DNA of 64,000 bases, from NCBI GenBank assembly GCA_032718475.1, contig JAUCBJ010008720.1:18504-82503 (forward strand), given 5' to 3'. The stretch's first letter is position 1. Each line of letters starts with the position of its first letter. The position numbers were made by a program, and so were the translations under genes. Under the pieces are notes generated by a model. That model saw nothing but the letters and a program-made list of their open reading frames with translations. It was not told the origin of the DNA and did no database searches. The stretch comes from Nemertoderma westbladi (taxonomy: Eukaryota; Xenacoelomorpha; Nemertodermatida; Nemertodermatidae). Positions 55,784 to 64,000 of the stretch are shown here, in pieces.

Positions 55784-58700
55784 TTAAAAAGAATAGATGC
55801 ATTGTTCTCGGGAGGATAAAAGGCTAAGTAAGTGGGTCTTTACTTTGTGTTTAAAGGATTCTACTGTGGTTAATTGTTTTATTTCGTTCGGGAGTTTATT
55901 CCACAGGAAGGGTCCTAAGTAGGAGAAGGCGTGCGTGGCAGTTTTAGTTTTTTTCCGAGGAATGGTGGCGTGCGCTATGGAGGACCGTGAACGATCGGAG
56001 AGGTAGCTAAAAGTTACAAGGGACTGGAGGTAGATGGGCGCGGTTTTCCTGTATACTTTAAACATGTGGGTCAGGATGGTTTGATGGACCCGCTCGGTGA
56101 TAGGGAGCCAGTTTATTCGGATGAAGTGGGTAGAGTCGATGTGGGTGCGCGAGTCGAGATCGAGACAGAAACGGATACACTTCCGTTGGAGTGCGTCGAT
56201 GCGGTTACGGAGGCGGCTGGCGGCGCTCAGATACCAAACCGGGGCAGAGGAGTCGATGATCGGCTGGATTAGGGCGTTACATAGAGTACGCCGTAGTGGT
56301 TTGTCGAGTACTTGCGAGTTTCTGTGGAGGAATTTCAGGCAAGCATTTCCTCTGCGTATGACGGTTTGGGCCGAGTCGGCGCCCGAAAGAGTAGCATCGA
56401 GGGAGCAGCCCAAGTAATTCACCGTTTCTGAGGTGTCAAGACGTGCGGATCCGAAGGTTACCGAGAAACTACCCGATGTGGCTAGGCGGTGGTGTGAACC
56501 AAAAAGCATGACCTCGAACTTGTCGGGGTGAATGCTAAGGCGGTTATCGACAGCCCAGGCATTTACCCTGGTCAATGTTTCCGAGAGTGACGTTTCGATT
56601 TCCTTTAAGTTGTGTCCAGTTTTGAGGATATTTGTATCGTCGACATATTTCAGTGCCACCGTGAGATTTTGGCTGTTGGTGTTGGCGACGTGGTGGGTGA
56701 CCTCCGTTGAGAGGGGAACGGAACCCGGAGGGGTCGTCGCGGGTGCCACCGAACCTGGGTAGTCCACGGGGATCGCCACTGAACCTTGGGAGTCCGCGGG
56801 GAGCGCCACTGAACCTTGGGAGTCCGCGGGGAGCGCCAACGAACCTTGGGAGTCCGCAGGGAGCGCCACCGAACCTGGGTGGTCCGCGGGGAGCGCCACC
56901 GAATTTTGGGAGTCCATGGGGAGCGCCACCGAACCTTGGGAGTCTGCGGGGAGTGCCACCGAACCTTGGGAGCCCGCGGGGAGCGCCAACGAACATTGGG
57001 AGTCCGCAGGGAGCACCACCGAACCTGGGTGGTTCGCGGGGAGTGCCACCAAACTTTGGGTGTCCGCGGGGAGCGCCACCGAAACTTGGGAGTCCGCGGG
57101 GAGCGCCAACGAACCTTGGGGGGCCGCAGGGAGTGCCACCGAACCTGGAGAGGCCTCAGGGAGCGCCACCGAATCTGGGGAGGCCGCAGGGAGCGCCACC
57201 AAAACCGGAGAGGCTGCAGGGAGCGCCACCATACCTGGAGATGCCGCAGGGAGCGCCACCGAACCTTGGGGGTCCGCGGGGGGCGCCACCGTACCGGGAG
57301 ATGCCGCAGGGAGCGCCACCAAACCTTGGGAGTCCGCGGGGAGAGCAACCTTACCTGGAGATGCTGCAGGGAGCGCCAACGAACCTTGGGAATCCGCGGG
57401 GAGCGCCACCGAACCTGGAGATGCCGCAGGGAGCGCCACCAAACCTGGAGAGGCCGCAGGGAGCACCACCGAACCTGGAGAAGCTGTGGGGGGCATCAAC
57501 GAAACCGTTTGGGTCGGGGTACAGTTAGTGGGAACGAGAGCTAGATCGAAGTCGTTGATATAGATTAAGAACAGTAAAACAGCTAGGAGAGCTCCTTGGG
57601 GGGTGCCGCACGTGATATCAAGTGTTTTTGATGTGGAGTTTCCGATTTGAACATATTGTGATCTTCCTGACAAGTAGGAGCGGAACCAATTTATGGTGTG
57701 TTGGTTGAGTCCGATGCACTTTAGCTTATGTAGGAGGATGTCGTGCTGCACGGTGTCGTAGGCTTTTCTAATATCTATGGCAACCATTCCTACTAACATT
57801 CCTTTGTCGGTTGCATTTCGGATGAGGTCGTCGAGGTGGATGAGGCAGGTTTGTACTGAGTGGCCGGTCCGGGCGCCGGATTGGAGATCGTCGAGTATAT
57901 GGTTGGTTACTATGTAGCTTTTGAATTGTTCGAAGATAACCTTTTCTAGGACTTTGGAGGCAGTTGGAAGCAGCGAAATGGGGCGGTAGTGATCACGGAC
58001 AATGCGGGGGCCTTTTTTGAAGATTGGATTGACTTTGGCGAGTTTATAATCGGTGGGGAAGATTGCTGAGGTAATTGATGAGTTTATAATGTGGGTAAGG
58101 TGGTCAGTTAAGATCGGGCTTCCATCCTTAAGTATTCTTGGGCTGATCGAGTCGGGTCCACTGGCCTTGGTGGTATCTAGGTTTGTGAGAATGTCAAATA
58201 CGATCTGTCTATCGACTGTTTGGAGGGAGAAACTGTCTTTTTTAATTCCTTTCAGGGCATAGAACTGCTCGACTGCGGGGCCGTTGTAGATGTTGCTGGG
58301 AGATGGGAGTTTGTCTACCAATGTCTTTGAGATATTTGTGAAGAAGGAGTTCAGAACATTGGCAATGTCGGTGGGGTCTGTAAGGAGGGCTCCATTATTT
58401 TCAATAGCTGATATTACGGTAGACGACTTCGCTCTTTTCGTGGGCGCTCCGAGTGTCTTTAGGGTTTTCCAGAGGACTTTACTGTTTGTTTTGTTGGAGT
58501 CGAGGACGTTTTTGATGTAGGTGGATTTGGCTGATCTGAGTTTGTGTGTTGCCTCGTTCCTCAATTGTTTATAGTTGTCATAGTTACTTGGGCTTCGGTG
58601 CTCATGGAATTTTAGGAGTGCTTTGTTTCTATCCTGGATGATTGTTATGATGTCGGTGGTCATCCAAGGTTCGGAAAAATGTTTAACTCTGACGCAGCGA

Positions 58701-58918
58701 TGTGGTGCGATTTTATCGAGGATACGGGTGAGTTCAGTAGTTAGTAAATGAGCACCTGTTGTTGGGTTTGCTGTACGTAGGATTGAAGGCAGGATATGGC
58801 TGGTGTCGAGGTTGCTAAGGAGTATATCTGCAGTGTATCCTTTATAAGATCGGCATGATCGGCTGGTGTGTTGGTTAGGACGTGGTAGTTTCGGACGGCT
58901 GCGGGACACAAATACCAT
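55784..58918 (-). CDS. LINE-D ORF2: RT with a ~260-residue repeat before YVDD
   Basis: The frame is open for 1044 codons from the ATG at 58918 and also upstream to the insertion edge, where SGVIKSGLSDHCMVF gives the end of the endonuclease with its SDH triplet. The linker KHFSEPWMTTDIITIIQDRN is followed by the RT: LAKVNPIFKKGPRIVRDHYR, LDDLQSGARTGHSVQTCLIH, MVAIDIRKAYDTVQHDILL (motif A Asp), GTPQGALLAVLLFLIYINDF (motif B). Then come about 26 copies of a 10-residue repeat, then LKYVDDTNILKTG (motif C), DNRLSIHPDKFEVMLFG, NYLGCSLDA and the C-terminal region to TCIYSF-like residues. Motifs B and C normally lie about 20-30 residues apart. No stop or frameshift. Host-silenced or not cannot be told. 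Confidence 0.88.
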   Translation of the reverse strand: MVFVSRSRPKLPRPNQHTSRSCRSYKGYTADILLSNLDTSHILPSILRTANPTTGAHLLTTELTRILDKIAPHRCVRVKHFSEPWMTTDIITIIQDRNKALLKFHEHRSPSNYDNYKQLRNEATHKLRSAKSTYIKNVLDSNKTNSKVLWKTLKTLGAPTKRAKSSTVISAIENNGALLTDPTDIANVLNSFFTNISKTLVDKLPSPSNIYNGPAVEQFYALKGIKKDSFSLQTVDRQIVFDILTNLDTTKASGPDSISPRILKDGSPILTDHLTHIINSSITSAIFPTDYKLAKVNPIFKKGPRIVRDHYRPISLLPTASKVLEKVIFEQFKSYIVTNHILDDLQSGARTGHSVQTCLIHLDDLIRNATDKGMLVGMVAIDIRKAYDTVQHDILLHKLKCIGLNQHTINWFRSYLSGRSQYVQIGNSTSKTLDITCGTPQGALLAVLLFLIYINDFDLALVPTNCTPTQTVSLMPPTASPGSVVLPAASPGLVALPAASPGSVALPADSQGSLALPAASPGKVALPADSQGLVALPAASPGTVAPPADPQGSVALPAASPGMVALPAASPVLVALPAASPDSVALPEASPGSVALPAAPQGSLALPADSQVSVALPADTQSLVALPANHPGSVVLPADSQCSLALPAGSQGSVALPADSQGSVALPMDSQNSVALPADHPGSVALPADSQGSLALPADSQGSVALPADSQGSVAIPVDYPGSVAPATTPPGSVPLSTEVTHHVANTNSQNLTVALKYVDDTNILKTGHNLKEIETSLSETLTRVNAWAVDNRLSIHPDKFEVMLFGSHHRLATSGSFSVTFGSARLDTSETVNYLGCSLDATLSGADSAQTVIRRGNACLKFLHRNSQVLDKPLRRTLCNALIQPIIDSSAPVWYLSAASRLRNRIDALQRKCIRFCLDLDSRTHIDSTHFIRINWLPITERVHQTILTHMFKVYRKTAPIYLQSLVTFSYLSDRSRSSIAHATIPRKKTKTATHAFSYLGPFLWNKLPNEIKQLTTVESFKHKVKTHLLSLLSSREQCIYSF
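56709..57510 (-). repeat. 30-bp in-frame tandem array in the LINE-D RT (about 26 units)
   Basis: Each 30-bp unit codes a decapeptide such as LPADSQGSVA or LPAASPGSVA. The first half of the array favours AASPG, the second half ADSQG. Because 30 is a multiple of 3 all frames stay largely open; the plus-strand ORFs here are by-products. Confidence 0.95.
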
Positions 58919-58979
58919 GCAGTGGTCACTGAGTCCTGATTTGATTACTCCACTGTCACGTATAAATTCGGGGTTACGA

Positions 58980-59870
58980 TGTTGCGGTGTCCATTAAAGC
59001 GTTCGTGAAGTTTCTGTCTCGTTTGGCCTATGTAGTATAGAGTAGGGTGGCAGTGGCACCAGGCCAAGTAACATACAGTGTGGGACTTACATGTATAGTG
59101 TCCTTTTATCTTTTCACCCCATGGTGTCTGTTGTATGTTAGTGATAGTTTTGCATGTAAGGCAGCGGCTAGAGTTACATGGCTCATTAGTGGTGTTATTT
59201 GTGTGTGTTTGCGATTGAGTTTTATTTTTGGTTAGTATTTGTCCTAGTGATGTGGGGTTCTTCGTGACTACATTAATGTTGATGTCAAGATCGTAGTTTT
59301 TGGAGTATCTACGTACAGTATTTTGGAATATGCCCTTCATCTGTTGGTTAGTGGATAGGTAAAATGTGGGTTTCGAGTTAGTGTCTTTAGGTCTAGTTTG
59401 GGGAGTCCAATGTCTAAGTTTGTTAAGGAGGTTCTGGGGGTACTGCCTGAGTAGACATTCGCCAAGGAATTCGTCTCTGAGTTTGGTATAGTCGTTAGAC
59501 TCGCTACATCTGCGGTGGATGCGTAGGAGTTGGCTACGAATTACGGATAGTAGTAATTTCTTATCATGGAAGCTATTGTAATGAATCGGGAGTTTATTGC
59601 TAGTTGGTTTTTTGTATAATGTAGTTGTTAGTGTTTCGTTGTTAATCTGTGTCAAGACGTCAAGGAATGGGAGTGATGTGTGGGAGTATTCAATGGTGAA
59701 TTGTATATCAGAGTTTTGGAATAAGTCGTTACAAGCGGAGTTAGTGATTTTCTGTATGTTGTGAATGTCCTGTTCACTTAATATACGTTGTACTATACCA
59801 TAGCTGTCGTCAACAAACCGTTTGTAGAATGGAATAGGGTAAGTTGTATTATCGTCTGGGGGGGTTATGT
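58980..59870 (-). pseudogene. PLE-1 RT second half, Cys-rich region and GIY-YIG start
   Basis: From about 59870: YPIPFYKRFVDDSYGIV with the RT motif C Asp pair, then FTIEYSHTSLPFLDV, TLYKKPTSNKLPIHYNSFHD (RT motif D/E region of Penelope), RRYSKNYDLDI, then CNSSRCLTCKTI and CKSHTVCYLAWCHCHPTLYY, a Cys cluster that joins the GIY-YIG nuclease (TLYYIGQTRQKLHERFNGHR). LINE-D interrupts it at 58980. The open frame of 59655-58945 is only part of it; reading is open further upstream into the Thr-rich repeat. Would act in target-primed copying in an intact element. Confidence 0.88.
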
Positions 59871-60084
59871 TTGGATCCGAGGTTGAGGTATTTTCGTTAG
59901 TTATGGTTATATTAGGATCTGAGATAGATAGGATAGTTTCTGGAATATTGATGTTGGAATCAGGAGGTGTAAGGTTAGATATTGGGGTCGTTATTATTGG
60001 ATCTGAGAAAACGGGGTTAGGTGTAGTGTTTGGTGCTAGTTTAGTTTTATAAGTTACTGAGGTAGTTATATTATTATAGACTGG

Positions 60085-60605
60085 GGTGGAAGGGGTAGGT
60101 TCTGGGGTAGTTATATTAGTTCCAGGGGTAATTATGGTAGTTTCAGGAGTAGTTATGTTAGCTTTGTTAGTTTCAGGGGTATTTATGTTAGTACCACGGG
60201 TACTTATGGTAGTTTCAGGGGTAGTTATGTTAGTTACGTCAGTATCTGGGGTAGTTATGTTAGTTTCCTGGGTACTTATGGTAGTTTCAGGGGTAGTTAT
60301 GTTAGTTTTGTTAGTTTCAGGGGGATTTATGTTAGTACCATGGGTACTTATGGTAGTTTCAGGGGTAGTTATGTTAGTTTCGTTAGTATCAGGGGTAGTT
60401 ATGTTAGTTTCATGGGTACTTATGGTAGTTTCAGGGGTAGTTATGTTAGTTTCGTTAGTATCAGGGGTAGTTATGTTAGTTTCATGGGTACTTATGATAG
60501 TTTCAGGGGTAGTTATGTTAGTTTCGTTAGTTTCAGGGGTAGTTATGTTAGTTTCATGGGTACTTATGGTAGTTTCGGGGGTAGTTATGTTAGTTTCGCA
60601 TGTAT
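60085..60605 (-). repeat. Thr-rich in-frame repeat in PLE-1, 72-bp higher-order unit
   Basis: The minus strand codes repeats of NITTPETTISTHETNITTPE type, in frame with the RT that follows (FVDD). Subunits of about 21-30 bp form a 72-bp higher-order unit, seen from starts at 60361, 60433 and 60505. The array stops just inside the right terminal arm. Confidence 0.88.
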
Positions 60606-60755
60606 GTTAGTTATGCAGACCGGTAGGTCGAAAACGTTTACTATTGTATCTTTATCTAATATAATATAACCAGCTAAAGACCCTCAATACTTTATTTTTT
60701 ATCATCTTTACACTATGCTGCCGCTGGTGAATGCCTACCACTTCATCCGTTCGTT

Positions 60756-61548
60756 TAAAACAGGGTTCCCAGTCAGAATTAACTAACAAACTTAAAAAGC
60801 GTTCCTTGCTGTAATTTTTCATAGACCTAACTGTTACTGTTTTATGATCCCCGAAAAAAGATTTTTGTGTCTTTCTTGTGCAAAAAACTATAAAATGATC
60901 GCTTAGACCTATAGGTAAAACCCCAGATTGAGAAATAATATCGGTATTATTACAAAGGATGTGATCTAGTAAAGTAGAAGTTTTACTGGTAATTCTGGTA
61001 GAATCTCGAATAATTTGTTTTAAACCAAACAAATTTAAAATACTTTGGTACTGTTTACAGATGGGGGATGCTTTGTGATGGTAACAGATATTAAAATCAC
61101 CTAAGAAATATATTTCACAGTCTGACCTAAGATTACATAAAATTGTATTTTCAAAATTTTGCAAAAAATCTGATTGTTTAGGGGGCCGATATAAAGTACC
61201 GATTAAAATAGGTTTAGTTTTAGGAAGTAAAAGTTCCACCAGTAAAACTTCGTCACAAGTCTCTAAATCTTCCCTACGATTAAAAGCTAAATCACATCGA
61301 ATGTAAGTACAGACACCACCACCGTGTCTGTCCCTATCCTTACGTAAAACTACGTAATTATCAATATAAATATAAATTTCTCCATCAGAAACACTATCAT
61401 CGAGCCAAGTTTCAGAGATTGTTAAAACGGCTGGGTTGGATTTATTGATTAAAATACGAATTTCGGAAAGTTTTGGAAGCAGAGATCGTGCGTTTAAGTG
61501 CAAAAAATGCAGACCTTTTTTCTTAAAAAAATTAAAAAAAGGAAACAC
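60756..61548 (-). CDS. LINE-C APE-type endonuclease, N-terminal part of the ORF
   Basis: An open frame with HFLHLNARSLLPKLSEIRIL (active-site Asn), LTISETWLDDSV (catalytic Glu), GGGVCTYIR, LIGTLYRPPKQS, IYFLGDFNICYH (catalytic Asp/Asn), STRITSKTSTLLDHILCNN and IGLSDHFIVF (SDH), then TVTVRSMKNYSKERFLSLLV and SDWEPCFK. This is the endonuclease of a CR1-like LINE. The RT half of the same ORF continues at 53195 behind the later insertions. The first codons lie in poly-T next to the satellite, so the true start is unclear. Confidence 0.9.
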
Positions 61549-64000
61549 CTTATATACGTTAGTTTATAAAGGAAACACCTTATATACGTTAGTTTATAAA
61601 GGAAACACCTTATATACGTTAGTTTATAAGGGAAACACCTTCTATACGTTAGTTTATAATGGAAACACCTTCTATACGTTAGTTTATAAAGGAAACACCT
61701 AATATACGTTAGTTTATAAAGGAAACACCTTCTATACGTTAGTTTATAAAGGAAACACCTTCTACACGTTAGTTTATAAAGGAAACACCTTCTACACGTT
61801 AGTTTATAAAGGAAACACCTTCTATACGTTAGTCTATAAAGGAAACACTTTCTATACGTTAGTTTATAAAGGAAACACCTTCTATACGTTAGTTTATAAA
61901 GGAAACACCTTATATACGTTAGTTTATAAAGGAAACACCTTATATACGTTAGTTTATAATGGAAACACCTTATATACGTTAGTTTATAAAGGAAACACCT
62001 TATATACGTTAGTTTATAAAGGAAACACCTTCTATACGTTAGTTTATAATGGAAACACCTTCTATACGTTAGTTTATAAAGGAAATACCTTATATACGTT
62101 AGTTTATAAAGGAAACACCTTCTATACGTTAGTTTATAAAGGAAACACCTTCTACACGTTAGTTTATAAAGGAAACACCTTCTATACTTTAGTTTATAAA
62201 GGAAACACTTTCTATACGTTAGTTTATAAAGGAAACACTTTCTATACGTTAGTTTATAAAGGAAACACCTTCTATACGTTAGTTTATAAAGGAAACACTT
62301 TCTATACGTTAGTTTATAAAGGAAACACCTTCTATACGTTAGTCTATAAAGGAAACACTTTCTATACGTTAGTTTATAAAGGAAACACCTTCTATACGTT
62401 AGTTTATAAAGGAAACACCTTATATACGTTAGTTTATAAAGGAAACACCTTCTATACGTTAGTTTATAAAGGAAACACATTCTATACGTTAGTTTATAAA
62501 GGAAACACTTTCTATACGTTAGTTTATAAAGGAAACACTTTCTATACGTTAGTTTATAAAGGAAACACCTTCTATACGTTAATTTATAAAGGAAACACCT
62601 TATATACGTTAGTTTATAAAGGAAACACCTTCTATACGTTAGTTTATAAAGGAAACACCTTCTACACGTTAGTTTATAAAGGAAACACCTTATATACGTT
62701 ATTTTATAAAGGAAACACCTTCTACACGTTAGTTTATAAAGGAAACACCTTCTATATACGTTAGTTTATAAAGGAAACACCTTCTACACGTTAGTTTATA
62801 AAGGAAACTCCTTCTATACGTTAGTTTATAAAGGAAACACTTTCTATACGTTAGTTTATAAAGGAAACACCTTCTATACGTTAGTTTATAAAGGAAACAC
62901 CTTCTATACGTTAGTTTATAAAGGAAACACTTTCTATACGTTAGTTTATAAAGGAAACACCTTCTACACGTTAGTTTATAAAGGAAACACCTTCTACACG
63001 TTAGTTTATAAAGGAAACACCTTCTATATACGTTAGTTTATAAAGGAAACACCTTCTACACGTTAGTTTATAAAGGAAACTCCTTCTATACGTTAGTTTA
63101 TAAAGGAAACACTTTCTATACGTTAGTTTATAAAGGAAACACCTTCTATACGTTAGTTTATAAAGGAAACACCTTCTATACGTTAGTTTATAAAGGAAAC
63201 ACTTTCTATACGTTAGTTTATAAAGGGAACACTTTCTATACGTTAGTTTATAAAGGAGACACCTTCTATACGTTAGTTTATAAAGGAAACACCTTCTATA
63301 CGTTAGTTTATAAAGGAAACACCTTCTATACGTTAGTTTATAAAGTAAACACCTTCTATACGTTAGTTTATAAAGTAAACACCTTTTACACGTTAGTTTA
63401 TAAAGGAAACACCTTCTATACGTTAGTTTATAAAGGAAACACCTTCTATACGTTAGTTTATAAAGGAAACACCTTCTATACGTTAGTTTATAAAGGAAAC
63501 ACTTTCTATACGTTAGTTTATAAAGGAAACACCTTATATACGTTAGTTTATAAAGGAAACACCTTATATACATTAGTTTATAAAGGAAACACCTTCTATA
63601 CGTTAGTTTATAAAGTAAACACCTTCTACACGTTAGTTTATAAAGGAAACACCTTATATACGTTAGTTTATAAAGGAAACACCTTATATACGTTAGTTTA
63701 TAAAGGAAACACCTTATATACGTTAGTTTATAAAGGAAACACCTTCTATACGTTAGTTTATAAAGGAAACACCTTTTATACGTTAGTTTATAAAGGAAAC
63801 ACCTTCTATACGTTAGTTTATAAAGGAAACACCTTTTATACGTTAGTTTATAAAGGAAACACCTTATATACGTTAGTTTATAAAGGAAACACCTTTTATA
63901 CGTTAGTTTATAAAGGAGACACCTTATATACGTTAGTTTATAAAGGAAACACCTTCTATACGTTAGTTTATAAAGTAAACACCTTCTACACGTTAGTTTA
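61541..64000 (+). repeat. 30-bp satellite array, about 80 units, continues past the window
   Basis: Unit GTTAGTTTATAAAGGAAACACCTTCTATAC with recurrent variants (CTTATATAC, CTTCTACAC, CACTTTCTATAC, 32-bp units with CTATATAC at about 62751 and 63023). Minus-strand frames are open by periodicity (FLYKLTYRRC repeats) but are not considered genes. The left end meets LINE-C at 61537. Confidence 0.97.

Larger units (their letters stand above)
55137..58979 (-). mobile_element. LINE-D: CR1/L2-like element, 5'-truncated, inside PLE-1
   Basis: Runs on the minus strand from within its endonuclease (GLSDHCMVF) to a 3' end GTCAATAAACAATTCCAATT plus CCATTCC tail at 55137. It splits the PLE-1 nuclease; a TGTT at both edges is the likely target duplication. 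The 3' untranslated part (55137-55783) is AT-rich. The ORF is described separately. Confidence 0.88.
54317..60755 (-). mobile_element. PLE-1: Penelope-like element with inverted ends, entered by LINE-D
   Basis: The terminal arms 54317-54415 and 60612-60714 are inverted copies of each other over about 100 bases. The right arm is followed by a ~40-base extension to 60755, a known habit of Penelope pseudo-LTRs. LINE-C sequence TTAAAACAGGGTT is present on both sides (about 54304-54316 and 60755-60768) as a 13-bp target duplication. Inside, minus strand: a Thr-rich repeat ORF, the second half of the RT from FVDD, a Cys-rich region, the GIY-YIG nuclease, LINE-D, the nuclease end and a 3' region. 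The first half of the RT is missing. Confidence 0.82.

Noticed and set aside
56707-57563. Three overlapping plus-strand ORFs opposite LINE-D
   Set aside because: Antisense frames of the 30-bp coding repeat; the minus strand carries the RT.
60086-60669. Val/Ser-rich plus-strand ORFs
   Set aside because: Shadow of the Thr-rich PLE-1 repeat on the other strand.
61494-63573. Long minus-strand ORFs (328 and 190 codons) of FLYKLTYRRC repeats
   Set aside because: They follow from a 30-bp period that keeps a frame open; the 32-bp units break it, and no start or conserved context exists.
61541-64000. Regular 30-bp repetition suggestive of a CRISPR array
   Set aside because: No distinct spacers: the whole unit repeats head to tail, and the context is a eukaryotic genome.

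Overview
This is a eukaryotic, almost certainly invertebrate metazoan, window. It has one spliced host-type coding exon, no operon structure, AT-rich non-coding DNA, and a dense nest of animal-type transposable elements (BEL/Pao LTR elements, APE-type LINEs, Penelope-like elements, several small DNA-element families) plus large tandem arrays. The phylum cannot be fixed from sequence alone; the element mixture and frequent CCGG/AGGCCT-type palindromes would suit a marine invertebrate. Names such as BEL-1, LINE-C, PLE-1, M1, M2 and M3 are local labels.

Layout. 1-1521: LTR-like sequence of the BEL-1 type. 2446-3185: N-terminal coding exon of an SLC7-family (LAT-type) amino-acid transporter, the only confident host gene; no downstream exon was found. 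3186-6084: tandem duplications, an M1 element with long terminal inverted repeats, and a possible M3 end. 6085-17278 (minus): BEL-1, a decayed BEL/Pao element with gag, protease, RT, RNase H and integrase, a LINE-C 3' fragment inside its RT/RNase H region, and a probable ~2 kb 5' LTR. 17390-18450: 3' end and LTR of a relative of BEL-2. 19098-19398: M2 element interrupted by BEL-2. 19399-32205 (plus): BEL-2, with recognisable LTRs, decayed gag-pol, and an extra third ORF resembling a DEDD-type 3'-5' exonuclease. 32206-36800 (minus): LINE-E, split by an hAT-like element with an 8-bp target duplication that carries a 68-bp tandem array. 37073-38602: Penelope fragment between ~240-bp inverted arms, with a TTAA-flanked element (M3) inside. 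39139-44031: nested inverted repeats around Penelope remains and an 84-bp tandem array. 44655-46080: M2 elements. 46531-46801: unassigned possible exon.

47461-64000 reads as one 30-bp satellite array broken by a LINE-C insertion (target duplication about AAAGG at 47691 and 61538). LINE-C was then opened by three further events: an unclassified 3-kb insert (48390-51414), a 1-kb insert flanked by a long duplication (53196-54249), and a Penelope-like element with inverted terminal arms (54317-60755), itself entered by LINE-D (55137-58979). LINE-D has about 26 in-frame copies of a 10-residue repeat directly before the catalytic YVDD of its RT; the Penelope ORF has a Thr-rich in-frame repeat at the equivalent place, before FVDD. 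These two repeats, the exonuclease-like ORF of BEL-2 and two hammerhead-ribozyme-like motifs at Penelope ends are the most unusual things seen.

Nothing here suggests genes acting in one pathway; the mobile elements are related only by nesting and shared enzymology.
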